From contig JABANN010000106.1 of the NCBI GenBank assembly GCA_013115125.1, forward strand, positions 1-64,000: a stretch of DNA of 64,000 bases, in the 5' to 3' direction. The position numbers were made by a program, and so were the translations under genes. This document shows, in pieces, positions 42,636 to 52,318 of this stretch. This DNA is from Perkinsus olseni (Eukaryota > Perkinsozoa > Perkinsida). The notes beneath the pieces are model-generated. The model saw only the letters and a program-made list of their open reading frames with translations, did not search any database and had not been told where the DNA came from. Numbering within the stretch: position 1 is the stretch's first letter; each line of letters starts with the position of its first letter.

Positions 42636-45600
42636 TCAATATCGTCGCTGAGGCGGTGGTGGAGGAGGGCCACCAGGACCGCTTCCGCCAGAGAATCGTC
42701 GGTAATGGTAACTTGGATTGGCGTTGCTGCTACCATAGCTACTCGTAGCTCCTGCAAACAGCACCATAATCAACCCTACAACTTGCCCATCTAGGAGCGA
42801 AAATTCTAATACCACCCCTCCTGCAGGAGTAAGAGCAACTACTACGCCCACATTATCGCACGAAAGGGGACAACAGAGACTATTAGAATTCATAAGATAA
42901 TCCATCTCGCTGCATTGCTTCTTCAAAAACCTCCACGGAAGTCCGAGAACGACTCTCCCTCCCTTTCCACACTCACCACGTTCCCAATAGGCTCCCCCTT
43001 CACCATAGCCTCTGTAACGCTTATTAGGGCTGTCATTAGGAAGATAGTACTGCTGCTGCTGCTGTTGGTGAGCACCAGCCGGAGCAGAAGGAGCGGCACT
43101 CGGATAAGCACGCTTGTACCTACACGAACCCCAAGACTCAATCGTCTCACACCAAGATCATGCTAATGCGTGACAAGGATTCACCCCAGAATTCTTCGAT
43201 ACCCTATAACCCACCTACCCGCTATTATACTGATTGCCCCCAAAGGACGGCCTCCCCGGTGGCCCCGACGTCGGCTGAGGTGGCCCTGCTGCAGCACTAG
43301 CAGAGAATCTATTATAAGCCACCACTCGAGGCTGAGCAGGTGGCACTGAGAACTGCGGCGGAGGGACTGCTGGTCGATGGTCGATCCGCGAGGGCGCGTG
43401 GGCGGGTGGCCCCCGAGCTGCCGGTGACCGAGGACGATGGGCTTGGACGGGAGCAGGTCTGTATGGTAAGGTCGATGCTGGTGGCCCTGCCGGCGCTGGA
43501 CGGAGGGAAACTGAATGACACAGAATTAAATACCAAAACGGACACCATCACAACAAAAACTGCATCGCTCCGCTCCCGCTGTGTTCCTGGCCGGAACACA
43601 CGCGGGACCCAGCCCGTACTTTAGCCTCCAGAAATACTTTACTCAGTGAGTAAACTCACCTGAGCTGTCGCTGCGTCGAGGTCTACTAGCCGCCCTTCCG
43701 CCACCACGAGAAGTCGTGCTAATCCAGCGACCGCCCGATGGCCCCCTCCGAGATCCGCCAGATTGCCTTCTTCTCCCCGAGTTACTCTTAGCTTCGCTCC
43801 GCTCACTTTCCGCAGCATTTTTGACCACCAACTCCGCCGAGTTGTCACCTGCGGCTATCAGCTTCTGCCTCTCCCTCCTGGCCGCCTCCGTCAGACGCAC
43901 AAAGGTCGAGAACGGGGTATCCACCTCATGGACCGCCATCAACACGCCCCTGTCGTCAACCATAATCGTATCAGTCACCAAACGATCCAGCAAGTCATCG
44001 ATGCTCTTCGCTCCGCAAATACCCGGCGTCAGATTTTTCTTGAAGTACAGCAGATAGTAGTACCCCAGCAGGCTCCTGTGTATACCAACGACATCAGCAT
44101 CGGACACGTCCTTCTTGAACGAGTGACAGAGAAGGTGCAGCTCGAACCGCAGACTGAGGAGGTTCCAGTCCACCGCTTCGAATTGGCCATAAAGCGGGGT
44201 CTGCTCTCCATCCACATTGTCGATGTCCTCCGCAGCCCAGACGTCCTCCTCCTCACCCTCCTTCTGCCCTTCGGTACCTACAGAGGTCCCGAGTTCAATC
44301 CCGGGTACTGGTATTTTACTACCCTCCTTTATCGCTGCCGTTTTCTTATCCCTGTACATCCTATCCAGTTTCCGCCACTCCACCTTGGTCTGTGTCCAGG
44401 ATTCCAGCTGCTTGGTGAACCACTCACTAGGTCCCTTAATTGAGGATACTCTCTCCAGAATCTTATGATTCTTGATCCACGTCGTCAAATACCTGAGGAC
44501 CATCCAACCTAACCCACCATCCTCCATAACTATCTACCAACACCAGCGTCTCCAATTCGTGCCTTGATAATTTCACCAATCGTAAATGACGACCATAGCA
44601 TGTTTCTTAAATTACTCCCTCGACGTTTCGGGTGTCAGAGAAACAGAAGACAGAGGCTACTTGTGTCAATTTTCAATCCACGCCTCTAGTCCCGAATACT
44701 CGACTCATTGGTTTTCAAAATTCTTTCACAGTCACGCCACACCCGCTCGTCCTTCGGCAAATGATACGGTACACGAACGGCTGCACCCAGCAGCAGTCCT
44801 TCGTCCGCTTACGTCCTCGCCTCCTCCTCTCCATCCCATACAAAACGTATACCATTGAAGACAGGTACGCCCGGTCTCAACTCCTCATCAGCGGAGGGTA
44901 ACGAAAAGCGCAAGAAGGCAGAGGTAACCGCGTCTTTGGTGAGATCCGGCAAGGGCAGCTTTCTGAACCGACCTCCTCCAGCCCTGAGACGATCGAGCCA
45001 TAAGGAGCCGAGATCAGTCACGCCAGAAATGTTCCAAACAGATGGACAAGCGGAGCAGACGACCTCCTGAGCTTCAGGTCGGCGGTTCAAACCCCACCCC
45101 GGGCATTACATTTTGGCCATTATTTCTTCAGAGGTGACCTCGATCTCAGGCATCTGAGGCTCAGTCTCCTCCTCTTCCTTCTCTCCCTCCTCCTCCACCG
45201 CACCAGGAGTACCATTGTCCATCCCAATAGGGCTCTGTCCGCCCGCTACCTGAAGATGCGGATACTCCACTACCAGCTCTACCGCACAGCGAAGATTTTA
45301 TTCCACATTTATGTTGTATAAAAGAGAACGTTATGACCGATGGCGACGCATCATCAGGACTTACCGGGCCTTGAGCATCCGACGCCCCTCCTGACGTGCG
45401 GGCCTCGGCCGCCTTCTTAGCTGCTGCGGCCCGTGCGGCTGCTTCTTGCCGCTTCTGACGTGCCTCCTCCGCAGCATCCTTCCTAGCCTTGGCCGCTGCC
45501 TCCATCAAGGACTCACCTGAAGACATCAACGACAGTGCCACAACAGAGTAATCGCCAACACTCATACGTGCAACTACGCGATCCAAGAGAGACCAACGCG

Positions 45601-48501
45601 TGTTAATACCCGACACGAACCCGAACCAACTACGTCTCTTCTGTGCCTCCCTCTCCTCCTTCCGCTTCGTGTACTCCCCCATTTTCTTCTTCCATTCACT
45701 TCTCGCCTTGCCAGTCTTCTTCCTCTCCAGATCAGCCCCCACCAGGCCTTGCACGTATTCGAGATACCCCTTATCTGGGTGACCGACGCATACTACGGCG
45801 ACACCTGATAAATAAAGGATCAACTGGTTCCAGTCCATTCCAGGGCAACTAAGAGTCACACTAAAGGCTAGACCTGAGAGATTCCGAACCTAGGAAGAGT
45901 CAAACTAGGTTCAGAGACTCCGATGAATCCTGATATCAGAAGGATGGAAAACTCATTTATCTGCAAACGAGAAAGCTGGGATCGTGTCGCCATCCTACGC
46001 AGGACTTCCCGTCCGAACCTCCTCGTCACTAACGACAGGCTCCCGCCCCTCGTCGACGGCCCCCGAGAATCTCCAGTGACTACCCCGCTGCACTCACGTC
46101 TTTTCATCGTGTAATCGCTCATCAATTTCTTCCGCTCCACCTCTGACAAACCCTTCTCAACTTCCACATGGACCTGGAAACAGTCTTCAGTTTAATCGCC
46201 CCGGGCCGATTGAACCAACGCCTGCCTACAACAGATCGCTGATGGTGAGCGTTCTCCAGGAACCTCCGCAGTTGCTTTAGCATCCCTGTATGGACATCCA
46301 GCGGCTTCACACCGTACTGATGCCCCGGACGGTCATTGGAGGCACTGCCCGACTTCTTCAGAGTCTTCAAACCCGACTTCCGCAACCTGATCGTGGCATG
46401 GTCATCCGAATGAAGGAAAGGAGGCGTCCTTACCAGTCAAACATGGTCCTCTCGGAGAGTTCAACGTATTTATGAGGATTCTGTTTGAGGAAATAATCGA
46501 CATAATCGAAGACACCTTCATCAGGCAATCCAATAACCATAACAGCCTCGGGGTGGTCGTTATTGGAGGTGTACCAGGGGTTGATACATACATCATTCGC
46601 ACTACTCTGTTGGAAGGATCGGATCTTGAATGGCAGAGGAACCAACAGACCACCAAAAGGGCTCATGTCCGTCATCCTCGGGTCATCAGCCTTATACCCG
46701 AGATTGGCCTCAACTCGAACGTTCTTGAAGGTAATGGTGGGGTAGAGCTCCTCACCGACGAGCTTTTCAGGCAACTTCACAGGCGGACCGGCCCTCACAC
46801 CATTCTTGAATAATGATATCGTGTTACCGTGCTCCTTAGACTCGTCAAGATTCAATACCACAGTCACTGTCTCGTTCAAACCTACCAACGACCGAAAATC
46901 GACAATCGTTCAGTACTTCGCTCCGCCTACTAAATCTGCTTCCACGGCCATGTCGATGCTTCCCTTCCCAAATCCCTCCATCAGAGTCGAAGCACACCGT
47001 GGCTTCATGTGCCCCCAGAATTACTCCCGCGTTTAACGTACCAAACCCTACCCTCAACGCATGCCTGAAACAGCGATCAATGGGAGAACCAAATGCTACC
47101 AAGATGAAGGCCAGCGATACATACCCAGGAAACAGCTTCTAAATCGCGATAGTACGGAAAAGATCGCTCTTTTCAGAAAAGAGCTTTTCTGATAATTTGG
47201 AGCACTGCATATGCTGTTCCCTCTACCATGGGAATCACAACAATGTAGTCTACTCACTGGAAGAGCATCACCGTTCAACGTTCGTTCTTTACGCTCGCAT
47301 TCCCGTCTACCAATACAGCCTCAAACAGACTTCATCTCCACATCAGTCTCTCTAGGAAGTCCCCCCGCCTCCCTCAGATCCACAGCACCCCAATCTTACT
47401 TTTTTGCTGGCAAGTGGGCATGGCTCGAGCTCTGTGCATCCAGTGGAGTCAACACTTCAACTATCCTCACCTAAAAACAACCACCATCATCCACTACAAT
47501 CGTCCTCTCACCATCACCCTCATCACCTCAAACACAAAGTTATGTTTACTGCCCGGCTTAGCGCCAACATTGGCCCGCACGCCACTCAGAAGATACTGGA
47601 AGCCTTCTGTCGAATAGCTGCTGATGAGGCCTCCTGTACGGTCGAAGGTGGTGTCCAGCGTAGCGTCCAGAGGGCCAAACACGCATTCGGTGGTCAACTT
47701 CTCCTCTTCTTCAACCGGCTCACAGTCAGCCTCTTCGACAAAACCCTGAAAGGAGAAAATCGGCCGTTAAAAAGTGAGCTTCGCTCCGCCTTCCAGGATT
47801 ACCCTCGGTTTAGTTTCTTCGTGTACTTCGACGGTCTCCTCATGTCCCTTCTCTTCAGCAGCGTCTTGTACCACAACTTCCGTACTCTCCATCACCGCGT
47901 CGGTGCCGTAATCAACCTGACTTAAACGTCCACGGGGGATTCGAACCCGATACCTTCCGATTACCTCCTCCTGTTGCTCCTCTTCCTCCAACTCCACGTC
48001 TGTACCGTGCATTCGCGGCTTCTCCGTCGTCTCCTCCACTTCAACCACCGATGAGCTTGCCGCCTCCCCAGAAGGAGTCTCTTCAACGCCCGGACTTTCT
48101 TCCATCACAATGTCAGGCGAGCTCGCCTGAACAGCCACATGACCTCGCTGAGCCACTCGACTGAACAGGTCTCCGGTTCGAACCCCAGAAGAGGTATTAT
48201 CACCTCCTGCTCCTGCACGGAAGGTCTCCCTTCTACCTCTTCCTCCTGCGCCGGAGACTCGTGCACATCATCTTCGACATCCTCCACTACTTCAGCCATT
48301 ACGGCCTCCTCCTGAGTTCACGGGAATCTCCTACATAGCCTGCCGCTGTCTGTAGATGCCTCCCGCGACTACCTCTTCCTCGTCATCCTCGACGTCATTC
48401 ATTTCCTCCAGTCCCTTGAGTATATCATCCTCCTCAGTTAGCGCATTGTCCGGTCGGGGTTTGGACTTTGCAGCAGTCCTCGACGAAGACCGTGTTGTCA
48501 T
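42636..48501 (-). CDS. hnRNP-U-like protein, copy B (SPRY + P-loop-less kinase-like domain + Pro/Gly/Gln-rich tail)
   Basis: It lies head-to-tail 258 bp upstream of copy A. Exon 1 is 48501-48373 (MTTRSSSRTAAKSKPRPDNA), then 48311-48204 and 48126 onward, all acidic. SPRY starts at 47697-47540 (SSYSTEGFQYLLSGVRANVG), with RVGFGTLNAGVILGAHEATV at about 47060 and ETVTVVLNLDESKEHGNTIS from 46881. The P-loop position reads GLPDEGVFDYVDYF, without GKT. Later parts are KPLDVHTGMLKQLRRFLENA, GVAVVCVGHPDKGYLEYVQG, FLRFSLPSADEELR (about 44870-44920) and 44510-43830 with WTQTKVEWRKLDRMYRD. The tail is rich in Pro, Gly, Tyr and Gln and ends RRFSGGSGPGG plus PPPPPPQRRY, TGA at 42636-42638. Domain order matches animal hnRNP-U. 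Function is probably RNA binding without nucleotide use. Confidence 0.8.
46421..46863 (-). repeat. Gene-conversion-like tract, copy B side
   Basis: Gapless partner of 39731-40173, about 99% identical. See that entry. Confidence 0.85.
46882..46930 (-). repeat. 49-nt intron carrying intron-repeat family 1
   Basis: Starts GTAGGCGGAGCGAAG, so the motif directly overlaps the donor, and ends GTCGTTGGTAG. It interrupts the SPRY domain between Phe and Ser-Leu-Asn, phase 1. Confidence 0.75.
47525..47627 (-). repeat. Second identical tract, copy B side
   Basis: 103 bp identical to 41888-41990. Confidence 0.9.
47746..47802 (-). repeat. 57-nt intron carrying intron-repeat family 1
   Basis: GTAATC donor, then GGCGGAGCGAAGC at 47778-47790 on the minus strand, and TTTCAG acceptor. 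It joins KPR to GFVEEADCEP in copy B, matching VFREEVDCEE in copy A. Confidence 0.7.
47917..47964 (-). repeat. 48-nt intron with tRNA B-box-like sequence (family 3)
   Basis: Begins GTAATCGG, contains GGGTTCGAATCCCCC and ends GTCAG. Removing it joins QQEE to VDYGTDAVMES in phase 0. Confidence 0.6.
48127..48203 (-). repeat. 77-nt intron made largely of antisense tRNA-like sequence (family 3)
   Basis: On the plus strand the intron reads as a short tRNA-like unit: an A-box-like CGCTGAGCCACTCGAC, then GGTTCGAACCCC about 15 bp on. On the minus strand it supplies a GTGATA donor and a TTCAG acceptor for copy B. Confidence 0.6.
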
Positions 48502-48722
48502 GAATTAGTTCAGTTGACAACGACAAGAGAAGGGGAAGAAAAAGTGCGATTAACTAAAAGGAGGAGCGACCCGAGCGAACTAGCTCCGCAGACAGTGGGG
48601 GGTGAACATCCCAAAGGAGGACGGAGCGTCACCAAGGCTGGCCCCGACCGTCATTTTGTCTCAACAACGAAGTGCGATCGTGTGAGGATCTGACCCAACC
48701 GACTGCGGCTAACACCACTATC

Positions 48723-49966
48723 CTAGTAGGAGGTAAGACGTGAGAATCTCCGAGGCTCATTGACGACTACTGGCCGCCTCCTCCCAGCATTTGGGCACTC
48801 CAACGCAAATACGAGATGAAGCAAGGAGGAGAACAGTGCGGGGCGCCCACTAAGAGAGATTAGCGGTGCAGGCTGGCAATGGTACAGGGCATAGTACACA
48901 CCAACCTCGCATCGAAAAATCTTCCGTGTGCGCAATATGATACTCAGATACGCCGACGTGTACAGAAACCCTCGCTCTGCGAAGTTGAATGGCGAGACAA
49001 CCACCACCATCATCCTCCACCACCACCCGTCAGTGCCATCATAGTTTCCAAGTTCCTCTGGACGGCCAACACCTGCATCAACACGACCTATGCATCTGCC
49101 GAGCCCGGCAAGGCGTCACGTAGAATCATCGGCGTTGCCCACCACGCCCAAACCCTTCGAGCCCACACCCGGCGTCTCACCGTTATGACAGCCGCCAGGG
49201 CGAGCATGACCATCTTGAGGAGCTGTCGGGCTCTCCATCTATGCCGACCGCCTCGACCTTCTACACCATCCTCTACTGCACTGTCCGGTCTACATCGCCG
49301 CGCTGGTGGACCCTTCCCTCGATACCGGAGGAAACCGAAGGCCCCCGGGGATGACGATGAGCGACACCGGGCGTCCGAATGCCGTCCGCCCTGAAGAAAA
49401 GCACAACCGTCTCTACCTCACCTAGCCTTCATGACAGACGTTATCATGAAAAAGTGGAGACCCATCGATGTCCCTCTGCTCAGAGCTGTGCGCAGAAGAA
49501 CAGCGGCCCATGCATTCCCTCCCGCCCAGGAAATCCCCAATCCTCGGGAACAACATCGGATGCTCAATAGACTGGGATTGTCTTCCACATACTAAATCGA
49601 GCCCTGGGAGCGCTCTTGAGAGGCAGCCCATTGAACAGCCGCAGAGCATGGTCAGACCTAGATCCCTACCTTCATCCCATGCATCGGTCTGCACGCCCCA
49701 CCACCGCCACAACTCATGTCGTCGCAGGTCGAACAGCTACGTCGCCGTGTCTCCACTACCTACAGAGAATAGCACCACCATCATCAACTACGCTATTCAA
49801 AAAGGAACCGTTCGGCCAAGCCTTTGGCACAGGAATCATACAAAGTAAACAGCAATGGTCACTCAGTATTTACATCAGCAGCTCTCCGCACTCTAACCCA
49901 CAGCTCTTCGATCTCGGCTTCCGTAGGAGCCTCTTGTTGGCTTGGTGATGCACCATCGCCGTCCAT
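48723..49966 (-). CDS. Unrecognised minus-strand gene, possibly membrane protein
   Basis: The start at 49966 reads MDGDGASPSQQEAPTEAEIE and then ELWVRVRRAADV before a GTAAAT donor. Downstream, about 49195-49260 ends with ARQLLKMVMLALAAVIT before a GTGAGA donor, a likely membrane helix. The last stretch, 48723-49000, contains GFLYTSAYLSIILRTRK and ends RFSRLTSY. Exon joins in the middle (49.3-49.8 kb) are unclear. No domain is recognised. Confidence 0.4.
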
Positions 49967-49971
49967 CGACC

Positions 49972-50420
49972 CTATTCATCGAACACATACATCGACATGA
50001 GTAGCCACCCCACTGTACTACTTAGTATCTCCTTCGCCTCGGGGACAAGTCCTGTCATGTCCCGCTCGATCTCCTCCTTAGACTTCCCTGACGCGTCCAC
50101 CTGAAGACGACCCAGCTACATTGACATACGCCATCTCAATCGCTAAACCAAGCCCCTGGACACAGCGGCCCAACCCTACCGGCATCGGCGCGATAAGCTG
50201 GCATGTGTCAGTCAACACGAGGGATAACAGATGAATATGGCGGAGATGACGCTCACCGGATACCGAGTGGGATCCTAGCTCTAGTAGCATCGGCATGACG
50301 AGCGGGAATGAATTATCCAACATTAGCTATCGAGTAACGATGACGATACCGACGAGCCGGCCAGAGCCCCGGAGACATCCGCGAGATCATCAATGAACGA
50401 AAATTGGCATCATCCGCCCA
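49972..50420 (-). CDS. Small unrecognised minus-strand gene
   Basis: Exon pieces are about 50400-50340 (FIDDLADVSGALAGSSV), 50323-50265 (NSFPLVMPMLLELGSHSVSG, donor GTGAGC), 50205-50115 (LIAPMPVGLGRCVQGLGLAI) and 50100-49972 (KSKEEIERDMTGLVPEAKEI), ending VFDE then TAG. The protein is mainly helical. The stop lies 5 bp from the next gene's ATG at 49966. Function unknown; a start codon was not fixed. Confidence 0.4.
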
Positions 50421-50554
50421 ACAAACAATCGACTCCGTCCAATAAAGTGCAGGAGTGCCCAACCTCTGTTCGCAAGAACCGCTGCGGCAAGTACGAAACT
50501 TGAGACCAAAAAGAGGCGCCCACCGAGACTCAAACAGGCCAAATTCTCATCTCA

Positions 50555-52128
50555 CTATGCCACCAGACCCACCTGGGAATCCCCATCGTGCGTGCCGGAC
50601 TTGAGCATACTCTGCTCGAACGCTGACAGCTGGCGCATGAACCCCGAGTTGGGGGAGCTCTCCGGCCTGACCCTTCGAATCTGATAACCGCATATCTCCT
50701 CCAAGCCTCTCCATTGTAGTATTACGTGCGTGAATGCCAATCGCAATGGCATGTGACGGGCATAGACCAGATACGCGAGGACTACTGCGACCGATCGTGA
50801 CCTGAATCCAGCCTCCCTGACCGCCGCCCTCAATATTCCGCTGATGGTGCGGGTGTCCAGTACTCGAACAGTGTGGACCTCAACAGCTACTAGAATGACC
50901 TTATCCTCATCACAGCCCACGCCTTCACAGTAATAAATACTGACGAAGGACCTCTCCCGTGTTGCTACCTCCCCGCAAAGCAATGTACGAAAACTGAATG
51001 GCTTGGACTCTGGTTCAGGGATGATGCAATCCACGATAGACACTCAGGCAATATCTGAACAACACCACAGCCTTCGAATGACCATCACACTGGGCAGACA
51101 TATTCAATAATCATCGAGCTCATCGTAGCACGTCCATCTCGTGGAACATTCTCAGAACGTGTCTAGCGTCCAACGAATACCAACGGAAACTCTAGTGATG
51201 CCGAATCCAAACACTGGTGTACCACTAGAGAAGCTCCCAGAACGACTACATCCCCTTCCTCACATCGAGGAGACTCTCTGATTCTGAATCCAAAATCTGC
51301 ACCGAAAAATACGTGAACTTGTCTTTATGCATCGGTCTGAACGACGGGAAAATAAACGAACAAAAATCGCTTCGCTCCGCCCTCACTTTATTCCCGTTGC
51401 AACACATAGTATATGAGTGATTCCGTTCTTCTGTAATTCTTCAACGTTCAACGCTCCGCCTATCGACCCGATGAAGAGTCGATCCGCTACTTTGTGGACG
51501 TCTGACGTGGTATGGACAGATATCTGCACGCATGCACAGCGGCCACCATTTTACCATTATCCGCCTTGACCGTCTGCAGCACCATCAACCCTCGGAGCAT
51601 TGACTTCTTAGTTTTGGTATCAACGTCATGGAAGGGCACCTGCCATGACCAGATCATGCACAAGCTGGTCGAACGTTCTGATCACCGATGTGCTCAGAGT
51701 AAGGCGCATAAATATTCCGAAGAAAAACGAACCCTTCGAGAAACTATTTTTTGCTCTTTCTAGGACAATGTCCCGTCAATAAAAGAGACTCCACACCCAT
51801 AAAGAATAGCAAAACCAACACATTGAAACCCGAACGCTACCAAGATGTGAAATCAACCCCAACGAAGATACCCTCATGCCTACCTGACTCGGATGCATCC
51901 CATTCAAGTAAGAATTCGTAGGACTGCGGCATCCACTCGATTGTGCTATCTGAACAGCAGCGATACATGCTCAAACTCACGGTGCAACCTTGCTAACTTG
52001 TATTTCCTCAACGCCCCCCTCCGTACTACCTCACCCTCCCTTCTACTGTACTGCTTCTCAAGGGCCTCATAGCTCGCCGGCCCTATCGCCGTCTGCGGGC
52101 TGATCGCCACTGACATACTTCCCTGCAC
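50555..52128 (-). CDS. Dual-specificity-phosphatase-like protein, active-site Cys apparently replaced
   Basis: Exons include about 52113-51950 (MSVAISPQTAIGPASYEALE), 51950-51890 (STIEWMPQSYEFLLEWDASE), 51520-51387 (VADRLFIGSIGGALN then NGITHILCVATGIK), 51336-51285 (MHKDKFTYFSVQILDSESES) and 51010-50555. The LFIGS and GITHILCVA motifs and the later SVAVVLAYLVYARHMPLRLA with NSGFMRQLSAFE are those of dual-specificity phosphatases. The best splice at about 50860-50800 gives VHTVRGHDRSVAVV, so HCx5R becomes HTx5R; this would be a pseudophosphatase. The exon between 51050 and 51280 is not well defined, so the active site needs transcript support. The intron at 51337-51386 is family 1. Confidence 0.6.
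51337..51386 (-). repeat. 50-nt intron carrying intron-repeat family 1
   Basis: Starts GTGAGGGCGGAGCGAAGCG and ends TCGTTCAG. It joins CVATGIK to PMHKDKFTYF in the phosphatase-like gene. Confidence 0.75.
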
Positions 52129-52318
52129 AATACCGGGAATCTCTTCTTCAAAAAATAACTACGAGAAAAACATCGCTCCGCTGACACTCAGCTTCTTCAG
52201 AAACCCTCTCTGAGTGCACAACTCGAGACGAGAAACCGTTCCATTTTTGAAACTGTCACCTAAAAGTGGCTTCTGGTCATCACCCACAAAAACAAGCCTA
52301 AAAATTGTTCTCCCTCAT

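Noticed and set aside
44006-44016. Family-1-like 11-mer in hnRNP-U-like copy B
   Set aside because: It encodes CGAKS at a position where copy A has YGAHS, so ordinary coding ancestry explains it.
48127-48203. tRNA-like sequence as a functional tRNA gene
   Set aside because: No acceptor stem or anticodon arm forms, and it lies within a spliced intron.
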